This document shows positions 54,844-63,873 of a DNA stretch of 64,000 nucleotides, in pieces. Every line of letters begins with the position of its first letter. Positions within the stretch are counted from its first letter, which is position 1. The stretch is taken from positions 19,613 through 83,612 of the forward strand of contig NZ_JACJRC010000023.1 of the NCBI RefSeq assembly GCF_014697025.1, in the 5' to 3' direction. Position numbers and translations under genes: made by a program. The notes under the pieces were generated by a model, which made no database searches, was not told the DNA's origin, and saw only the letters and a program-made list of their open reading frames with translations. Source of the DNA: Alkalinema sp. FACHB-956 (GTDB taxonomy: Bacteria; Cyanobacteriota; Cyanobacteriia; Leptolyngbyales; Leptolyngbyaceae).

Positions 54844-54989
54844 AGGGTATCAAAGCTCATAGTTGAATTGTACTACTAATCCCTAAGCTTTGAGAAGTAT
54901 CAATTTTTGTATGGGGAAGAATTTTCATAGGGTCTGGGATTGCAGAATGAGATGAGGAAAGCAGTGTATGACGGTTTGGAGGGTGGGTT

Positions 54990-57900
54990 ATGGGCTTGAG
55001 GGTGTTGCGGTTGGTGTTGCCGTTGGTGCTGGTTTCGGGGGGATTGGTGCTGGAAGGGGTGGGGATGCCTGGGGCTGTTGCGCAAGTGCAAACCGTGGAT
55101 GAACGGAAGGCTGAGGCCAATGCTCTTCGAGCCAGCGAAGCTGAACGATTATTACAACAGGGAATTCAACAATATCAAAGCAATCAGTATGAGGAAGCGA
55201 TCGTTTCCTGGAATGCTGCCTTGAAAATTTATCGGGAGATTGGCGATCGGCAAGGTGAGGCAAATGCAATCAATAATCGAGGAATTGCCTACCGTTCTCT
55301 TTCTCGCTATGAAGAAGCAATCACTGCATACAACGAAGCGTTACCAATTTTCCGCCAAGTCAAAGACCGCAATGGTGAGGCAAAGGCACTCCATAATTTA
55401 GGACTTGCCTATGATTCTCTTTCTCGCTATGAAGAAGCAATCACCGCATACAACAAAGCCTTACCGATTCTCCGCCAACTCAAAGACCGTACTGGTGAGG
55501 CAAAGGCACTCAATAATCTAGGAAATGCCAATCGTTCTCTTTCTCGCTATGAAGAAGCAATCACTGCATACAACGAAGCGTTACCCATTTTCCAACAAGT
55601 CAAAGACCGTAATGGTGAGGCAAAAGCACTCATGAATCGAGGAAGTGCCTACTATGCTCTTTCTCGCTACGAAGAAGCAATCACTGAATACAACAAAGCG
55701 TTAGCAATTTTTCAACAAGTCACAAACCTTAACAGTGAGGCAAATGCACTCATGAATCGAGGAAGTGCCTACTATGCTCTTTCTCGCTATGAAGAAGCCA
55801 TCACCGCATACAACAAAGCGTTAGCAATTTTCCAACAAGTCAAAGACCGTAATGGTGAGGCAATTGCACTCATGAATCAAGGAAGTGCCTACGCTGCTCT
55901 TTCTCGCTATGAAAAAGCCATCACCGCATACAACGAAGCGTTACCCATTCTCCGCCAAGTCAAAGACCGCAATGGTGAAGCAAAGGCACTCATGAATCGA
56001 GGAGTTGCCTACCGTTCTCTTTCTCGCTATGAAGAAGCCATCACCGCATACAACGAAGCGTTACCGATTTTCCGCCAAGTCAAAGACCACAACAGTGAGG
56101 CATTAGCACTCATGAATCGAGGAAATGCCTACGCTGCTCTTTCTCGCTATGAAGAAGCCATCACCGCATACAACGAAGCGTTACCCATTCTCCGCCAAGT
56201 CAAAGACCGCAACAGTGAGGCATTAGCACTCATGAATCGAGGACTTGCCTACTATTCTCTTTCTCGCTATGAAGAAGCCATCACCGCATACAACGAAGCG
56301 TTACCCATTCTCCGCCAAGTCAAAGACCACAACAGTGAGGCATTAGCACTCATGAATCGAGGAATTGCCTACTATTCTCTTTCTCGCTATGAAGAAGCCA
56401 TCACAGCATACAACGAAGCGTTACCCATTCTCCGCCAAGTCAAAGACCGCAATGGTGAGGCAAAGGCACTCATGAATCGAGGAAATGCCTACGCTTCTCT
56501 TTCTCGCTACGAAGAAGCCATCACTGCATACAACGAAGCGTTACCAATTTTCCGCCAAGTCAAAGACCGCAATGGTGAGGCAAAGGCACTCAATAATCTA
56601 GGAAATGCCTACGCTTCTCTTTCTCGCTATGAAGAAGCCATCACAGCATACAACGAAGCGTTACCCATTCTCCGCCAAGTCAAAGACCACAACAGTGAGG
56701 CATTAGCACTCATGAATCGAGGAGTTGCCTACTACTCTCTTTCTCGCTACGAAGAAGCCATCACAGCATACAACGAAGCGTTACCCATTCTCCGCCAAGT
56801 CAAAGACCGCAACAGTGAGGCAGGGGCACTCATGAATCGAGGACTTGCCTACGATGCTCTTTCTCGCTATGAAGAAGCCATCACAGCATACAACGAAGCG
56901 TTACCAATTTTCCGCCAAGTCAAAGACCGCAACAGTGAGGCAGGGGCACTCATGAATCGAGGACTTGCCTACGATGCTCTTTCTCGCTACGAAGAAGCCA
57001 TCACAGCATACAACGAAGCGTTACCCATTCTCCGCCAAGTCAAAGACCGCAATGGTGAGGCAAAGGCACTCATGAATCGAGGAATTGCCTACGCTTCTCT
57101 TTCTCGCTATGAAGAAGCCATCACTGCATACAACGAAGTGTTACCGATTTTCCGCCAAGTCAAAGACCTCAATGGTGAGGCAAATACACTCAATAATCTA
57201 GGCGTGACCCAATTTAAAACTCGTCAGTTCTCTCAAGCAGAACAGTCCCTTCGCCGATCGATTCACATCTATGAAACCATTCGGTTAGATGGGTTATCTG
57301 AAAATAACAAAATTTCTTTATTTGAGAACCAAGCCCGCAGCTACCGAACTCTCCAGAAGATTTTGATTGCCCAGAACCAGCCAGAAGCGGCACTCGTTAT
57401 CTCAGAATGGGGACGAACCAAAGCCCTAATCGAACGCTTACGATCGCAAAACAACAATGCTGTCATCCAAGCACCCGATCTGACTCAACTCCAGCAAATT
57501 GCTCAAGCTCAAAATGCAACGTTAGTGGAATATTCCATCATTTACGACAAATTTAAAATCAATGGCAAAGATCAAAACCAAGAATCTGCCATCTACATTT
57601 GGGTAATCCAACCCAATGGCACGATCGCCTTCCGCCAAGTCGATCTCAAACCCCTCTGGCAAACTCAAAACACCAAACTTGCCGATCTTGTCACCACCAG
57701 CCGCGATGCGATCGGGGTTCGTAGCCGTGGTGAAGACTTCGTTGCCCTACTGCCCTCAACGCTCAATCCCGATCGCCAAAAACAAAACCTCCAACAACTG
57801 CACCAACTCCTGATCGAACCGATCGCCGACCTCCTCCCTAAAAACCCCAATGACCAAATCATCTTCATCCCCCAAGAAGAACTTTTCCTCGTCCCCTTCC

Positions 57901-58655
57901 CCGCCCTCCAAGACCGCAACGGCCAATACCTCATCGAACACCACACCCTCCGCACCGCCCCCTCCATCCAAGTCCTCGACCTCACCCGCCAACAAAAACA
58001 AAAACAAACCGCCCACCCCACCCCCAACCGCAGCCTCATCATCGGCAATCCCATCATGCCCACCGTCCGAACGATCTCCGGAGAACGTCCCACCCAACTC
58101 CCCAACCTCCCCGGAGCCAAACGCGAAGCCGAAGCGATCGCCCAACTCCTCAACACCCAAGCCCAAACCGGCTCCCAAGCCCGCAAATCCACCCTCCTCC
58201 CCCAACTCCCCCAAGCCCGCCACATCCACTTTGCCACCCACGGCCTCCTCGATGACTTCAAAGGCATCGGCCTCCCCGGCGCGATCGCCCTCGCCCCCGA
58301 CAACAACGGCACCCCCAACGATGGCCTCCTCACCACCGCCGAAATCTTCGACCTCAAACTCAGCGCCGACCTCGTCGTCCTCAGCGCCTGCAACACCGGC
58401 CAAGGCACCATCACCGGCGACGGCGTCATTGGCCTATCCCGCGCCTTCATTACCGCCGGAGTCCCCAGCGTCGTCGTTTCCCTCTGGTCCGTCCCCGACT
58501 CCCCCACCGCCAACCTCATGACCCACTTCTACCAAACCCTCCAAACCAACCCCAACAAAGCCCAAGCCCTCCGCCAAGCCATGCTCAAAACCATGAAGAC
58601 ACATTCCAACCCAAAAGACTGGGCCGCCTTCACCCTCATCGGTGAAGCCGAGTGA
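54990..58655 (+). CDS. TPR-CHAT protease 2 with sixteen near-identical 40-residue repeats
   Basis: The 1221-residue protein has a signal peptide (GLRVLRLVLPLVLVSGGLVL...AVAQ), a TPR array and a C-terminal CHAT domain (about 870-1221) with His1084 (HFATHGLLDD) and Cys1134 (LSACNTGQG). The array has sixteen repeats of consensus LSRYEEAITAYNEALPIxRQ followed by VKDRNGEA. Each is exactly 40 residues and 120 bp, and they are almost identical at DNA level. This is far less diverged than in TPR-CHAT 1 and implies recent expansion or ongoing homogenisation. It may be a sensor whose length varies between strains. It sits 146 bp from the divergent Rpn-type gene. A small palindromic repeat element starts 3 bp after the stop. 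Confidence 0.93.
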   Translation: MGLRVLRLVLPLVLVSGGLVLEGVGMPGAVAQVQTVDERKAEANALRASEAERLLQQGIQQYQSNQYEEAIVSWNAALKIYREIGDRQGEANAINNRGIAYRSLSRYEEAITAYNEALPIFRQVKDRNGEAKALHNLGLAYDSLSRYEEAITAYNKALPILRQLKDRTGEAKALNNLGNANRSLSRYEEAITAYNEALPIFQQVKDRNGEAKALMNRGSAYYALSRYEEAITEYNKALAIFQQVTNLNSEANALMNRGSAYYALSRYEEAITAYNKALAIFQQVKDRNGEAIALMNQGSAYAALSRYEKAITAYNEALPILRQVKDRNGEAKALMNRGVAYRSLSRYEEAITAYNEALPIFRQVKDHNSEALALMNRGNAYAALSRYEEAITAYNEALPILRQVKDRNSEALALMNRGLAYYSLSRYEEAITAYNEALPILRQVKDHNSEALALMNRGIAYYSLSRYEEAITAYNEALPILRQVKDRNGEAKALMNRGNAYASLSRYEEAITAYNEALPIFRQVKDRNGEAKALNNLGNAYASLSRYEEAITAYNEALPILRQVKDHNSEALALMNRGVAYYSLSRYEEAITAYNEALPILRQVKDRNSEAGALMNRGLAYDALSRYEEAITAYNEALPIFRQVKDRNSEAGALMNRGLAYDALSRYEEAITAYNEALPILRQVKDRNGEAKALMNRGIAYASLSRYEEAITAYNEVLPIFRQVKDLNGEANTLNNLGVTQFKTRQFSQAEQSLRRSIHIYETIRLDGLSENNKISLFENQARSYRTLQKILIAQNQPEAALVISEWGRTKALIERLRSQNNNAVIQAPDLTQLQQIAQAQNATLVEYSIIYDKFKINGKDQNQESAIYIWVIQPNGTIAFRQVDLKPLWQTQNTKLADLVTTSRDAIGVRSRGEDFVALLPSTLNPDRQKQNLQQLHQLLIEPIADLLPKNPNDQIIFIPQEELFLVPFPALQDRNGQYLIEHHTLRTAPSIQVLDLTRQQKQKQTAHPTPNRSLIIGNPIMPTVRTISGERPTQLPNLPGAKREAEAIAQLLNTQAQTGSQARKSTLLPQLPQARHIHFATHGLLDDFKGIGLPGAIALAPDNNGTPNDGLLTTAEIFDLKLSADLVVLSACNTGQGTITGDGVIGLSRAFITAGVPSVVVSLWSVPDSPTANLMTHFYQTLQTNPNKAQALRQAMLKTMKTHSNPKDWAAFTLIGEAE
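55261..57180 (+). repeat. Sixteen tandem 120-bp coding repeats
   Basis: TCTTTCTCGCTA recurs at the same place every 120 bp sixteen times from about 55298 to 57098, with no length variation. Adjacent units at 56821-56940 and 56941-57060 differ at only a few bases. The period equals one 40-residue TPR of the CHAT protein. Confidence 0.95.
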
Positions 58656-58657
58656 AC

Positions 58658-58793
58658 CCAAATTGATGGATCAATGCTACAGATCCGATCCCCCCTAGCC
58701 GCTGTACTACGCGCGGCTAACCCTAGAAAAAAAGGAGAATTTGACCCAATTTCTTTAAAGTCCCCCTTAAAAAGGGGGATTTAGGGGAATCGA
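58658..58793 (+). mobile_element. Small palindromic repeat element, copy A (diverged)
   Basis: Starts CAAATTGATGGATCAATGCT and shares ACAGATCCGATCCCCCCTAG and TCCCCCTTAAAAAGGGGGAT with copies B and C. The middle differs (GCTGTACTACGCGCGGCTAA). It is non-coding and lies just after the TPR-CHAT 2 stop. It belongs to a MITE-like family. Confidence 0.75.
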
Positions 58794-58810
58794 GCTTTAT
58801 AGATCGAAGA

Positions 58811-58996
58811 TTAGCCTTCTAACATAATCTCCCGAGCTGCGACGCGCACGACGGTGGGTTCGCCCCGTTTACGGACGGTTTGACTCCATTCGTGGGCGCT
58901 AATGAAGTTGATAACGTGCAAAATGCCGATCGCGGCTTCGACAGCATCGGCTTCACCGCTCAGTTGTAGCTTGATTTTCTTGGTATAGCGGGTCAT
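58811..58996 (-). CDS. Small conserved-looking protein of unknown function
   Basis: A 61-residue protein beginning MTRYTKKIKLQLSGEADAVE. The ATG at 58996 has GGAGGA about 8 nt upstream, the strongest Shine-Dalgarno in this part of the window, which supports a real gene despite its small size. The sequence alternates charged and hydrophobic residues (VIN-FISA, HEWSQTVRKRGEPTVVRV) and looks like a small alpha/beta fold. I know no function. It stands alone between two palindromic repeat elements, on the opposite strand to TPR-CHAT 2. Confidence 0.7.
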   Translation of the reverse strand: MTRYTKKIKLQLSGEADAVEAAIGILHVINFISAHEWSQTVRKRGEPTVVRVAAREIMLEG

Positions 58997-59483
58997 AGGT
59001 TTTCCTCCAAAATGTGAAGTTAATGGACGAGGAAAACCCAAAAAAGCTAGCCGCCCCGTTTTCTGACATGGCGAAACAGGGCGGCTTGGGGTGCTAAAAT
59101 GCAATCCAGGCAACCATGCTGGGGTTATCAGCTTGGGGGCTTAGCGATCGTTCTGAGGGCCTAATCTCATTGCGATCGCGCTAGTTTTTTGGGCGTATCA
59201 GCAGCAAGGATGAAAGGTTCTCGTGCTGCTTAACTATAGCAATGTAGCGGCGATCGTTCTTCCCGTCAACCGTACACAGGTATTAACTTTTGTAGCGCGA
59301 TCGTCTGAGATTTCAAAGTGTCAAGCACAGACGATCGCGCCCCTAATTGCCCTAATGCTCCAACGCTAAAATAGCGAGCATTTATCCCCAATTTACCTCA
59401 AGCTCCCAAGCCGAATCAGGACTTTTCCAAATCTCAAAATCATTGGTAAACACTGGTCGATCGCCCATTGCCAACGCATTCTA
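58997..59483. other. Gene-poor region with a HIP1-stem hairpin
   Basis: Contains GCGCGATCGTCTG (59295-59307) and its exact inverse CAGACGATCGCGC (59328-59340) around a 20-nt loop, and the PIN-like gene fragment listed separately. No intact gene is seen. Confidence 0.6.
59382..59480 (-). pseudogene. C-terminal fragment of a possible PIN-domain gene, abutting repeat element B
   Basis: On the minus strand an open stretch ends in TAA at 59384-59382 and reads NALAMGDRPVFTNDFEIW and a short tail ending in VNWG. The segment ALA-x-x-x-RPVFTND resembles the final strand of PIN toxins. The frame is broken by a stop at the edge of repeat element B, and no 5' part is found beyond it, so this is a remnant. 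The family assignment is tentative. Confidence 0.35.
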
Positions 59484-59633
59484 ATACCAAATCAACCTGT
59501 GATTGCAACCCATGACGATCCCCCTAAATCCCCCTTAAAAAGGGGGACTTTGAAAGAATTTGACTAAATTCCCCCCTTTTTAAGGGGGGCTAGGGGGGAT
59601 CGAATCTGTAGCATTGATAAATCAATTTGGTAT
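59484..59633 (-). mobile_element. Small palindromic repeat element, copy B (MITE-like)
   Basis: A 150-bp element bounded by ATACCAAAT (59484-59492) and ATTTGGTAT (59625-59633), perfect 9-bp terminal inverted repeats. Internally it has two C-run/G-run hairpins (TCCCCCTTAAAAAGGGGGAC and CCCCCCTTTTTAAGGGGGG). Bases 59503-59629 are an inverted copy of 63874-64000 with one mismatch. It lies 17 bp past the stop of the subtilase gene. Confidence 0.85.
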
Positions 59634-59650
59634 AACCCTGCACCGCAACC

Positions 59651-61168
59651 TCATGTGAGCTGCCCATTTCCCCGATCGGCGGTATCAATGATAATCTGCC
59701 GTACCTGTGCTGGAGTCAAATTTGGATTAGCGCTCAGCATCAATGCCGCCACCCCCGACACATGGGGAGCCGCCATGGAAGTTCCATTAAATGCAGCGTA
59801 CCGTCCACCTGGAACCGTGGAATACACATTTACACCCGGTGCAACCACATAGGCCATACTCGGATCAGTCCCAGCCAAGTTGGAAAAATCTCCCAGATTC
59901 AAATTCTGATCGATCGCGCCGACGGCAATGCCTACCTGAGTCGCGATCGCTGCGGGATAGCCCGGTTGGGAAGCCGCATCATTCCCCGCAGACATAATCA
60001 CGATCGAACCTAACTGCGTTGCATACTGAATTGCATCAATGATTGCTTGAGAGTACGATCCGCCCAAACTGAGATTAATGACATTGGCTCGGTTATTGGC
60101 TGCATAACGAATGCCTAGAGCCACTACATCAGATGCCCCTTGCCCATTCTGATCCAAAACTCTAATCGGCATGATTCTTGCATTGTACGCGACCCCCGTT
60201 ACACCAAATCCATTATTCGCCGCTGCGATCGTTCCTGCAACATGGGTGCCATGATTATCCTCATCCATCGGACTGTTGTCCCCATTCACAAAATCCCAAC
60301 CCATTACATCATCGATATAGCCATTACGATCGTCATCAATTCCATTACCAAATATTTCACTGGAGTTATACCAAATGTTGTTCTCTAGATCGGGATGGGT
60401 ATAATCAACTCCGGTATCAATGACCGCAACCACCACATTCTGTCCCGTATAACCACGAGCCCAAGCCTCCGGTGCATTCACTAAATCTTCCCCCCAAGCC
60501 ACTCCACCTAAGTTAGACACCTCTGGGAAGGGAGACTGGCCGATCGAACTAGCAACCGCAGCCCCAGCATCCACCACACCATACCCAGCAACAGGACTGA
60601 AGGGAAGACGACTCGATGGAGGATTCGGACGATCGTTAATTTCGGCAGTGATGCTGTAGCGTCCTGTGGCATAGGTGGCATAACTCGTCACCCGAACAAT
60701 TAGAATTGTCCCGGCTTCAAAATTCAAAACAATCTCAGAATCCGTTCCTGGCCCTGAATCGTCATCCCAAGCAATCAACTGCCCCGTCTGAAAATCAATA
60801 ATTTGTAAGTAAGTATCAAAACTATTGGAAGCCAGATCAAACCTTATCTGACCCGCTTGTTTACTCGTGAAGTAATAGTCATCCATATAGGCATTCCGCC
60901 GCAGGGGATTGACCGCATCCCAATAGCTCAAGGCTCCATATACCACATCAGTCGTCTTGTCTGCACTGACAGAAGTATTAGAGCTGATGGCAGGAGTTAT
61001 CGTGCTGTCTAAAACACGATGATTTAACAATGCAGAGGAAGATTGGGAAGAGACTGTATTGCGATCGAATAATGAAGAGGATGAGTTCAATAAATTTGAA
61101 TATCTTGATGTTTCAGTCATAGCCAATTCACGATTGAATGGATTGGAGGATGGGGTTGAAATCCACAT
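59651..61168 (-). CDS. S8 subtilisin-like protease with N-terminal PPC-type domain
   Basis: The 505-residue protease has Asp251 (AVIDTGVD), His306 (DNHGTHVAGT), oxyanion Asn396 (MSAGND) and Ser464 (NGTSMAAPHVSG). A bacterial pre-peptidase-like beta domain (about 85-178; YYFTSKQAGQIRFDLASN, WDDDSGPGTDSE) precedes it. No signal peptide is visible; the N-terminal 75 residues are Ser/Thr/Asn-rich. The protein stops at DTADRGNGQLT without the usual final Gly-Tyr-Gly helix region of subtilases, just 17 bp before repeat element B, so the C-terminus may be shortened. An alternative start at MTETSR (61120) is possible; neither start has a strong ribosome-binding site. It is divergent from orthocaspase 2. 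Confidence 0.9.
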   Translation of the reverse strand: MWISTPSSNPFNRELAMTETSRYSNLLNSSSSLFDRNTVSSQSSSALLNHRVLDSTITPAISSNTSVSADKTTDVVYGALSYWDAVNPLRRNAYMDDYYFTSKQAGQIRFDLASNSFDTYLQIIDFQTGQLIAWDDDSGPGTDSEIVLNFEAGTILIVRVTSYATYATGRYSITAEINDRPNPPSSRLPFSPVAGYGVVDAGAAVASSIGQSPFPEVSNLGGVAWGEDLVNAPEAWARGYTGQNVVVAVIDTGVDYTHPDLENNIWYNSSEIFGNGIDDDRNGYIDDVMGWDFVNGDNSPMDEDNHGTHVAGTIAAANNGFGVTGVAYNARIMPIRVLDQNGQGASDVVALGIRYAANNRANVINLSLGGSYSQAIIDAIQYATQLGSIVIMSAGNDAASQPGYPAAIATQVGIAVGAIDQNLNLGDFSNLAGTDPSMAYVVAPGVNVYSTVPGGRYAAFNGTSMAAPHVSGVAALMLSANPNLTPAQVRQIIIDTADRGNGQLT

Positions 61169-61608
61169 AATTCAGTTCTCAGATGCACGAATGAAGTAGT
61201 TCAATTTTCTATTGTTATCACTAGTGGCAGGTTCTGTAATATTTCTTGCAATCCATAGGAAGATGAGTCATGGGTAACAGATAGAAAATCACCCTATAAA
61301 AATTACTCTATTAATAGTTATAGATCCGAATCGCCCCTAATATCCCTCGCCTTTTTGAGGGATTACTCTTTTTGAGGGATTACTTTGAGGGATTCCCTGG
61401 TTTAGAGACAACAGGCACACAAAGAGAACACGATAGTTTTTCCATAACCTCTTCCCCCTTCAGAATGAGAGGTTAATCAGAGACCCTGAACGCGCTTCAG
61501 TTGAGCTTGCTTGACTGAAGAATTCTTAAAACACATCTACACACCATCAATTCATGCTAATTCTGGTAAAAATCCGATTAATGTCCTAATTTTCCTAGAT
61601 CTAGAGCC
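61169..61608. other. Divergent promoter region with TTTTTGAGGGATTAC repeats
   Basis: About 440 bp between the divergent subtilase and orthocaspase 2 genes. Near 61351-61395 are three copies of TTTTTGAGGGATT (the third shortened). No other feature was recognised, but both promoters must lie here. Confidence 0.55.
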
Positions 61609-63822
61609 ATGAACAAACTCCGCCGCCGTCATTTCCTGCAATTTTCTGGGGCGACTCTGGCCAGCATTGGTCTGAGTCAATGGGACTTCTTGGCCCAAGC
61701 CCAACGCCATAATCAAGTTCTGGCCCAAGCCACCGGGCGCAAATATGCACTCCTGATTGGGATTAATCAGTATGCCGATCCCAAGATCAATAACTTACAG
61801 GGCTGTTTGAGTGATGTGGCAATGCAGTACAACTTACTGCGCTATCGCTATGGTTTTGCACCGGAAAATATCCGGATACTGACCGATGAAACGCCGGAAA
61901 AGCCAACCCGCGCCAATATTCTGCGTGCGTTTGAAGAACATTTAATTGCCCAGGTTAAACCGGGAGATATTGCCATCTTCCATTACTCCGGCCACGGGGG
62001 GTTGATGCGCGATCCCCACCCGATCGATCCTAAAAATCCCATCAATGGAACATTAATCCCCATGGATTGTTCGCTAGACAATCGCAATGACATCATGGGG
62101 CGGACGATCTTCCTGCTGAGTAAGCAGATCCAAACCGATGCCTTTACGATGGTGCTCGACAGTTGCCATTCCGGAGGCGGAACCCGAGGCAACAGCACAG
62201 TACGCGCCCTGCGGGTGAGCCGATCGGATGAACCGATCGCCAACCCTAGCCGTGAGGAATTAGCCTACCAAAAGGGGCAACGCGAAAAGCTGGGACTTTC
62301 GGAAGCTGAGCTGACTAAGTTGCGTCGTGCAGGCATTGCGAAAGGGGTCGCGATCGGCTCTGCCAAAAAAGAACAACTGGCCGTCGATGCAAAATTTGCA
62401 GGATTCCATGCGGGGGCATTAACCTATTTGCTCACCCGTTATCTCTGGCAAAATCCCACAGCGGAACCGTTGCAGGATACCTTTGGGCGGTTGGCGTTGA
62501 TTACCCGCGAGGTAGCTGCGGACTCTAACAATCCCCAGGAACCGATTAAGGAAGTTGCGCCAGGAAAGCGGTTTGATGCCCAACCTGTTTATCAAATCAA
62601 GGCCGATCGTCCCAATGCGGAAGGGGTTGTCACCAAAGTAACGGAAAAAGTAACGGAAAATCAGCCAATCGAATTTTGGTTAGGGGGCGTTTCTTCCAAT
62701 AGCCTCGAAGCTTACCAACCCGGTAGCCTATTTAGTGTGCTGGATAACCAAGGTAAAGTGGTTGGAGAAATTGAACAAACGGGGTTAGCGGGCTTAGTGG
62801 GCTACGGTGTGCTGAAACAGGGCGATCGACCTCAGGTTGGTAGCCTTCTGCGGGAAAAACTGCGTCAGATCCCGAGCGATCGTCCGCTTCAGGTTGCCCT
62901 TAGCCCCGAGATCATTGCCAATCGTGCGGAACTGCAAGCGGAACTGGCCAAAGTCTCCAATCTCCAAATTGTGGAGGTGGAGAAGCTCAGCAGTGGTGGG
63001 GTGATTATTGGGCCACTGACGGCAGACATTCGCCAGGAAGCCTCTACAAGGGGCATGACTATCAGTCAGCCACCGGGGAGTATTGGCTTGCTGACGGCGA
63101 CGGAAGGGGCGATCGCGGGGAGTTTCGGCAAGTTGGATGAATCGCCCCAGAGCATTGTCAATCGGCTGCGTCCCCAACTGAAGTCATTACTGGCCCGTCA
63201 GTTTCTGCAATCTGTCCTGAATGGCAATACCTCGCAGCTCAAGGTGGATGTGGCGCTGAAAAAGGAGACAGGTGAGGATATTCAAGTTCTAGCTAAGGCA
63301 AATTCCCGATCGCTGCATACCCGTCAACCTGCAAAACCATTAAAAGCGGGATCGGAATTTACAATTCACGTCACCAATCAAGAGTCAGTCCCGATCTACA
63401 TGGCAGCGATCTCCATTGGGGATACGGGGGAACTGGTGATTCTCCATCCCATTGACTGGACTTCACCGGAGTCAGCCGCTTTAGTGGAGAAGGGCAAGAC
63501 AGCCAAAGCAGAGATCGAGATTGAAGAGTCCCCTGGTTTCTTTGAAATTGTAGTGGTGACGAGTGCGCGCCCCCTACGCGATATGTTGCGCGGCTTACAG
63601 CAAATTGCAGCAGCTCGGGGAATTTCTGGGCGTAGTGTTCTGCCCTTCGATCAGGGTAGTCGTTCTGCGGGTGAGTCTGATGATACGGTCGTTGAATCTG
63701 CTCGCAATCTGACCCGTGATTTGACCCGTGGCTTCCGTCCCAAGACGGGTGCAGCGGAGCGGCGGGGACTGGATCCTCAACAATCGGGCGTTTTTTCAAC
63801 CGTTCTCCAAGTTGTTCGATAA
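61609..63822 (+). CDS. Orthocaspase (C14 caspase-like protease) 2 with Tat signal
   Basis: A 737-residue paralogue of orthocaspase 1 with the same layout. It has a Tat signal (RRRHFLQFSGATLASIGLSQ), then a caspase domain with KYALLIGINQY, His129 (YSGHGG) and Cys186 (LDSCHSGGG). A linker and a C-terminal DUF4384-like domain (about 580-680; FTIHVTNQESVPIYMAAISI) complete it. Two paralogues with Tat signals in a 12 kb stretch point to a duplicated exported caspase system. It starts at the ATG at 61609, preceded by a weak purine stretch (CTAGAG). Its own promoter must lie in the 440-bp divergent gap. Repeat element C lies 51 bp after its stop. Confidence 0.92.
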   Translation: MNKLRRRHFLQFSGATLASIGLSQWDFLAQAQRHNQVLAQATGRKYALLIGINQYADPKINNLQGCLSDVAMQYNLLRYRYGFAPENIRILTDETPEKPTRANILRAFEEHLIAQVKPGDIAIFHYSGHGGLMRDPHPIDPKNPINGTLIPMDCSLDNRNDIMGRTIFLLSKQIQTDAFTMVLDSCHSGGGTRGNSTVRALRVSRSDEPIANPSREELAYQKGQREKLGLSEAELTKLRRAGIAKGVAIGSAKKEQLAVDAKFAGFHAGALTYLLTRYLWQNPTAEPLQDTFGRLALITREVAADSNNPQEPIKEVAPGKRFDAQPVYQIKADRPNAEGVVTKVTEKVTENQPIEFWLGGVSSNSLEAYQPGSLFSVLDNQGKVVGEIEQTGLAGLVGYGVLKQGDRPQVGSLLREKLRQIPSDRPLQVALSPEIIANRAELQAELAKVSNLQIVEVEKLSSGGVIIGPLTADIRQEASTRGMTISQPPGSIGLLTATEGAIAGSFGKLDESPQSIVNRLRPQLKSLLARQFLQSVLNGNTSQLKVDVALKKETGEDIQVLAKANSRSLHTRQPAKPLKAGSEFTIHVTNQESVPIYMAAISIGDTGELVILHPIDWTSPESAALVEKGKTAKAEIEIEESPGFFEIVVVTSARPLRDMLRGLQQIAAARGISGRSVLPFDQGSRSAGESDDTVVESARNLTRDLTRGFRPKTGAAERRGLDPQQSGVFSTVLQVVR

Positions 63823-63873
63823 TTTGAAGCCTTGTGTTGATTGATGCGTGTAATTAGTTCAATTCACTGAGAT

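Noticed and set aside
55261..57180. Could the 120-bp periodic array be a CRISPR array?
   Set aside because: Units are in-frame TPR codons without unique spacers; the whole unit is repeated.
57665..58519. Long minus-strand frames opposite the CHAT domain of TPR-CHAT 2 (284 and 215 codons)
   Set aside because: Result of strong C-rich codon bias on the sense strand; Gly/Glu- or Arg/Ser-rich translation is antisense artefact.
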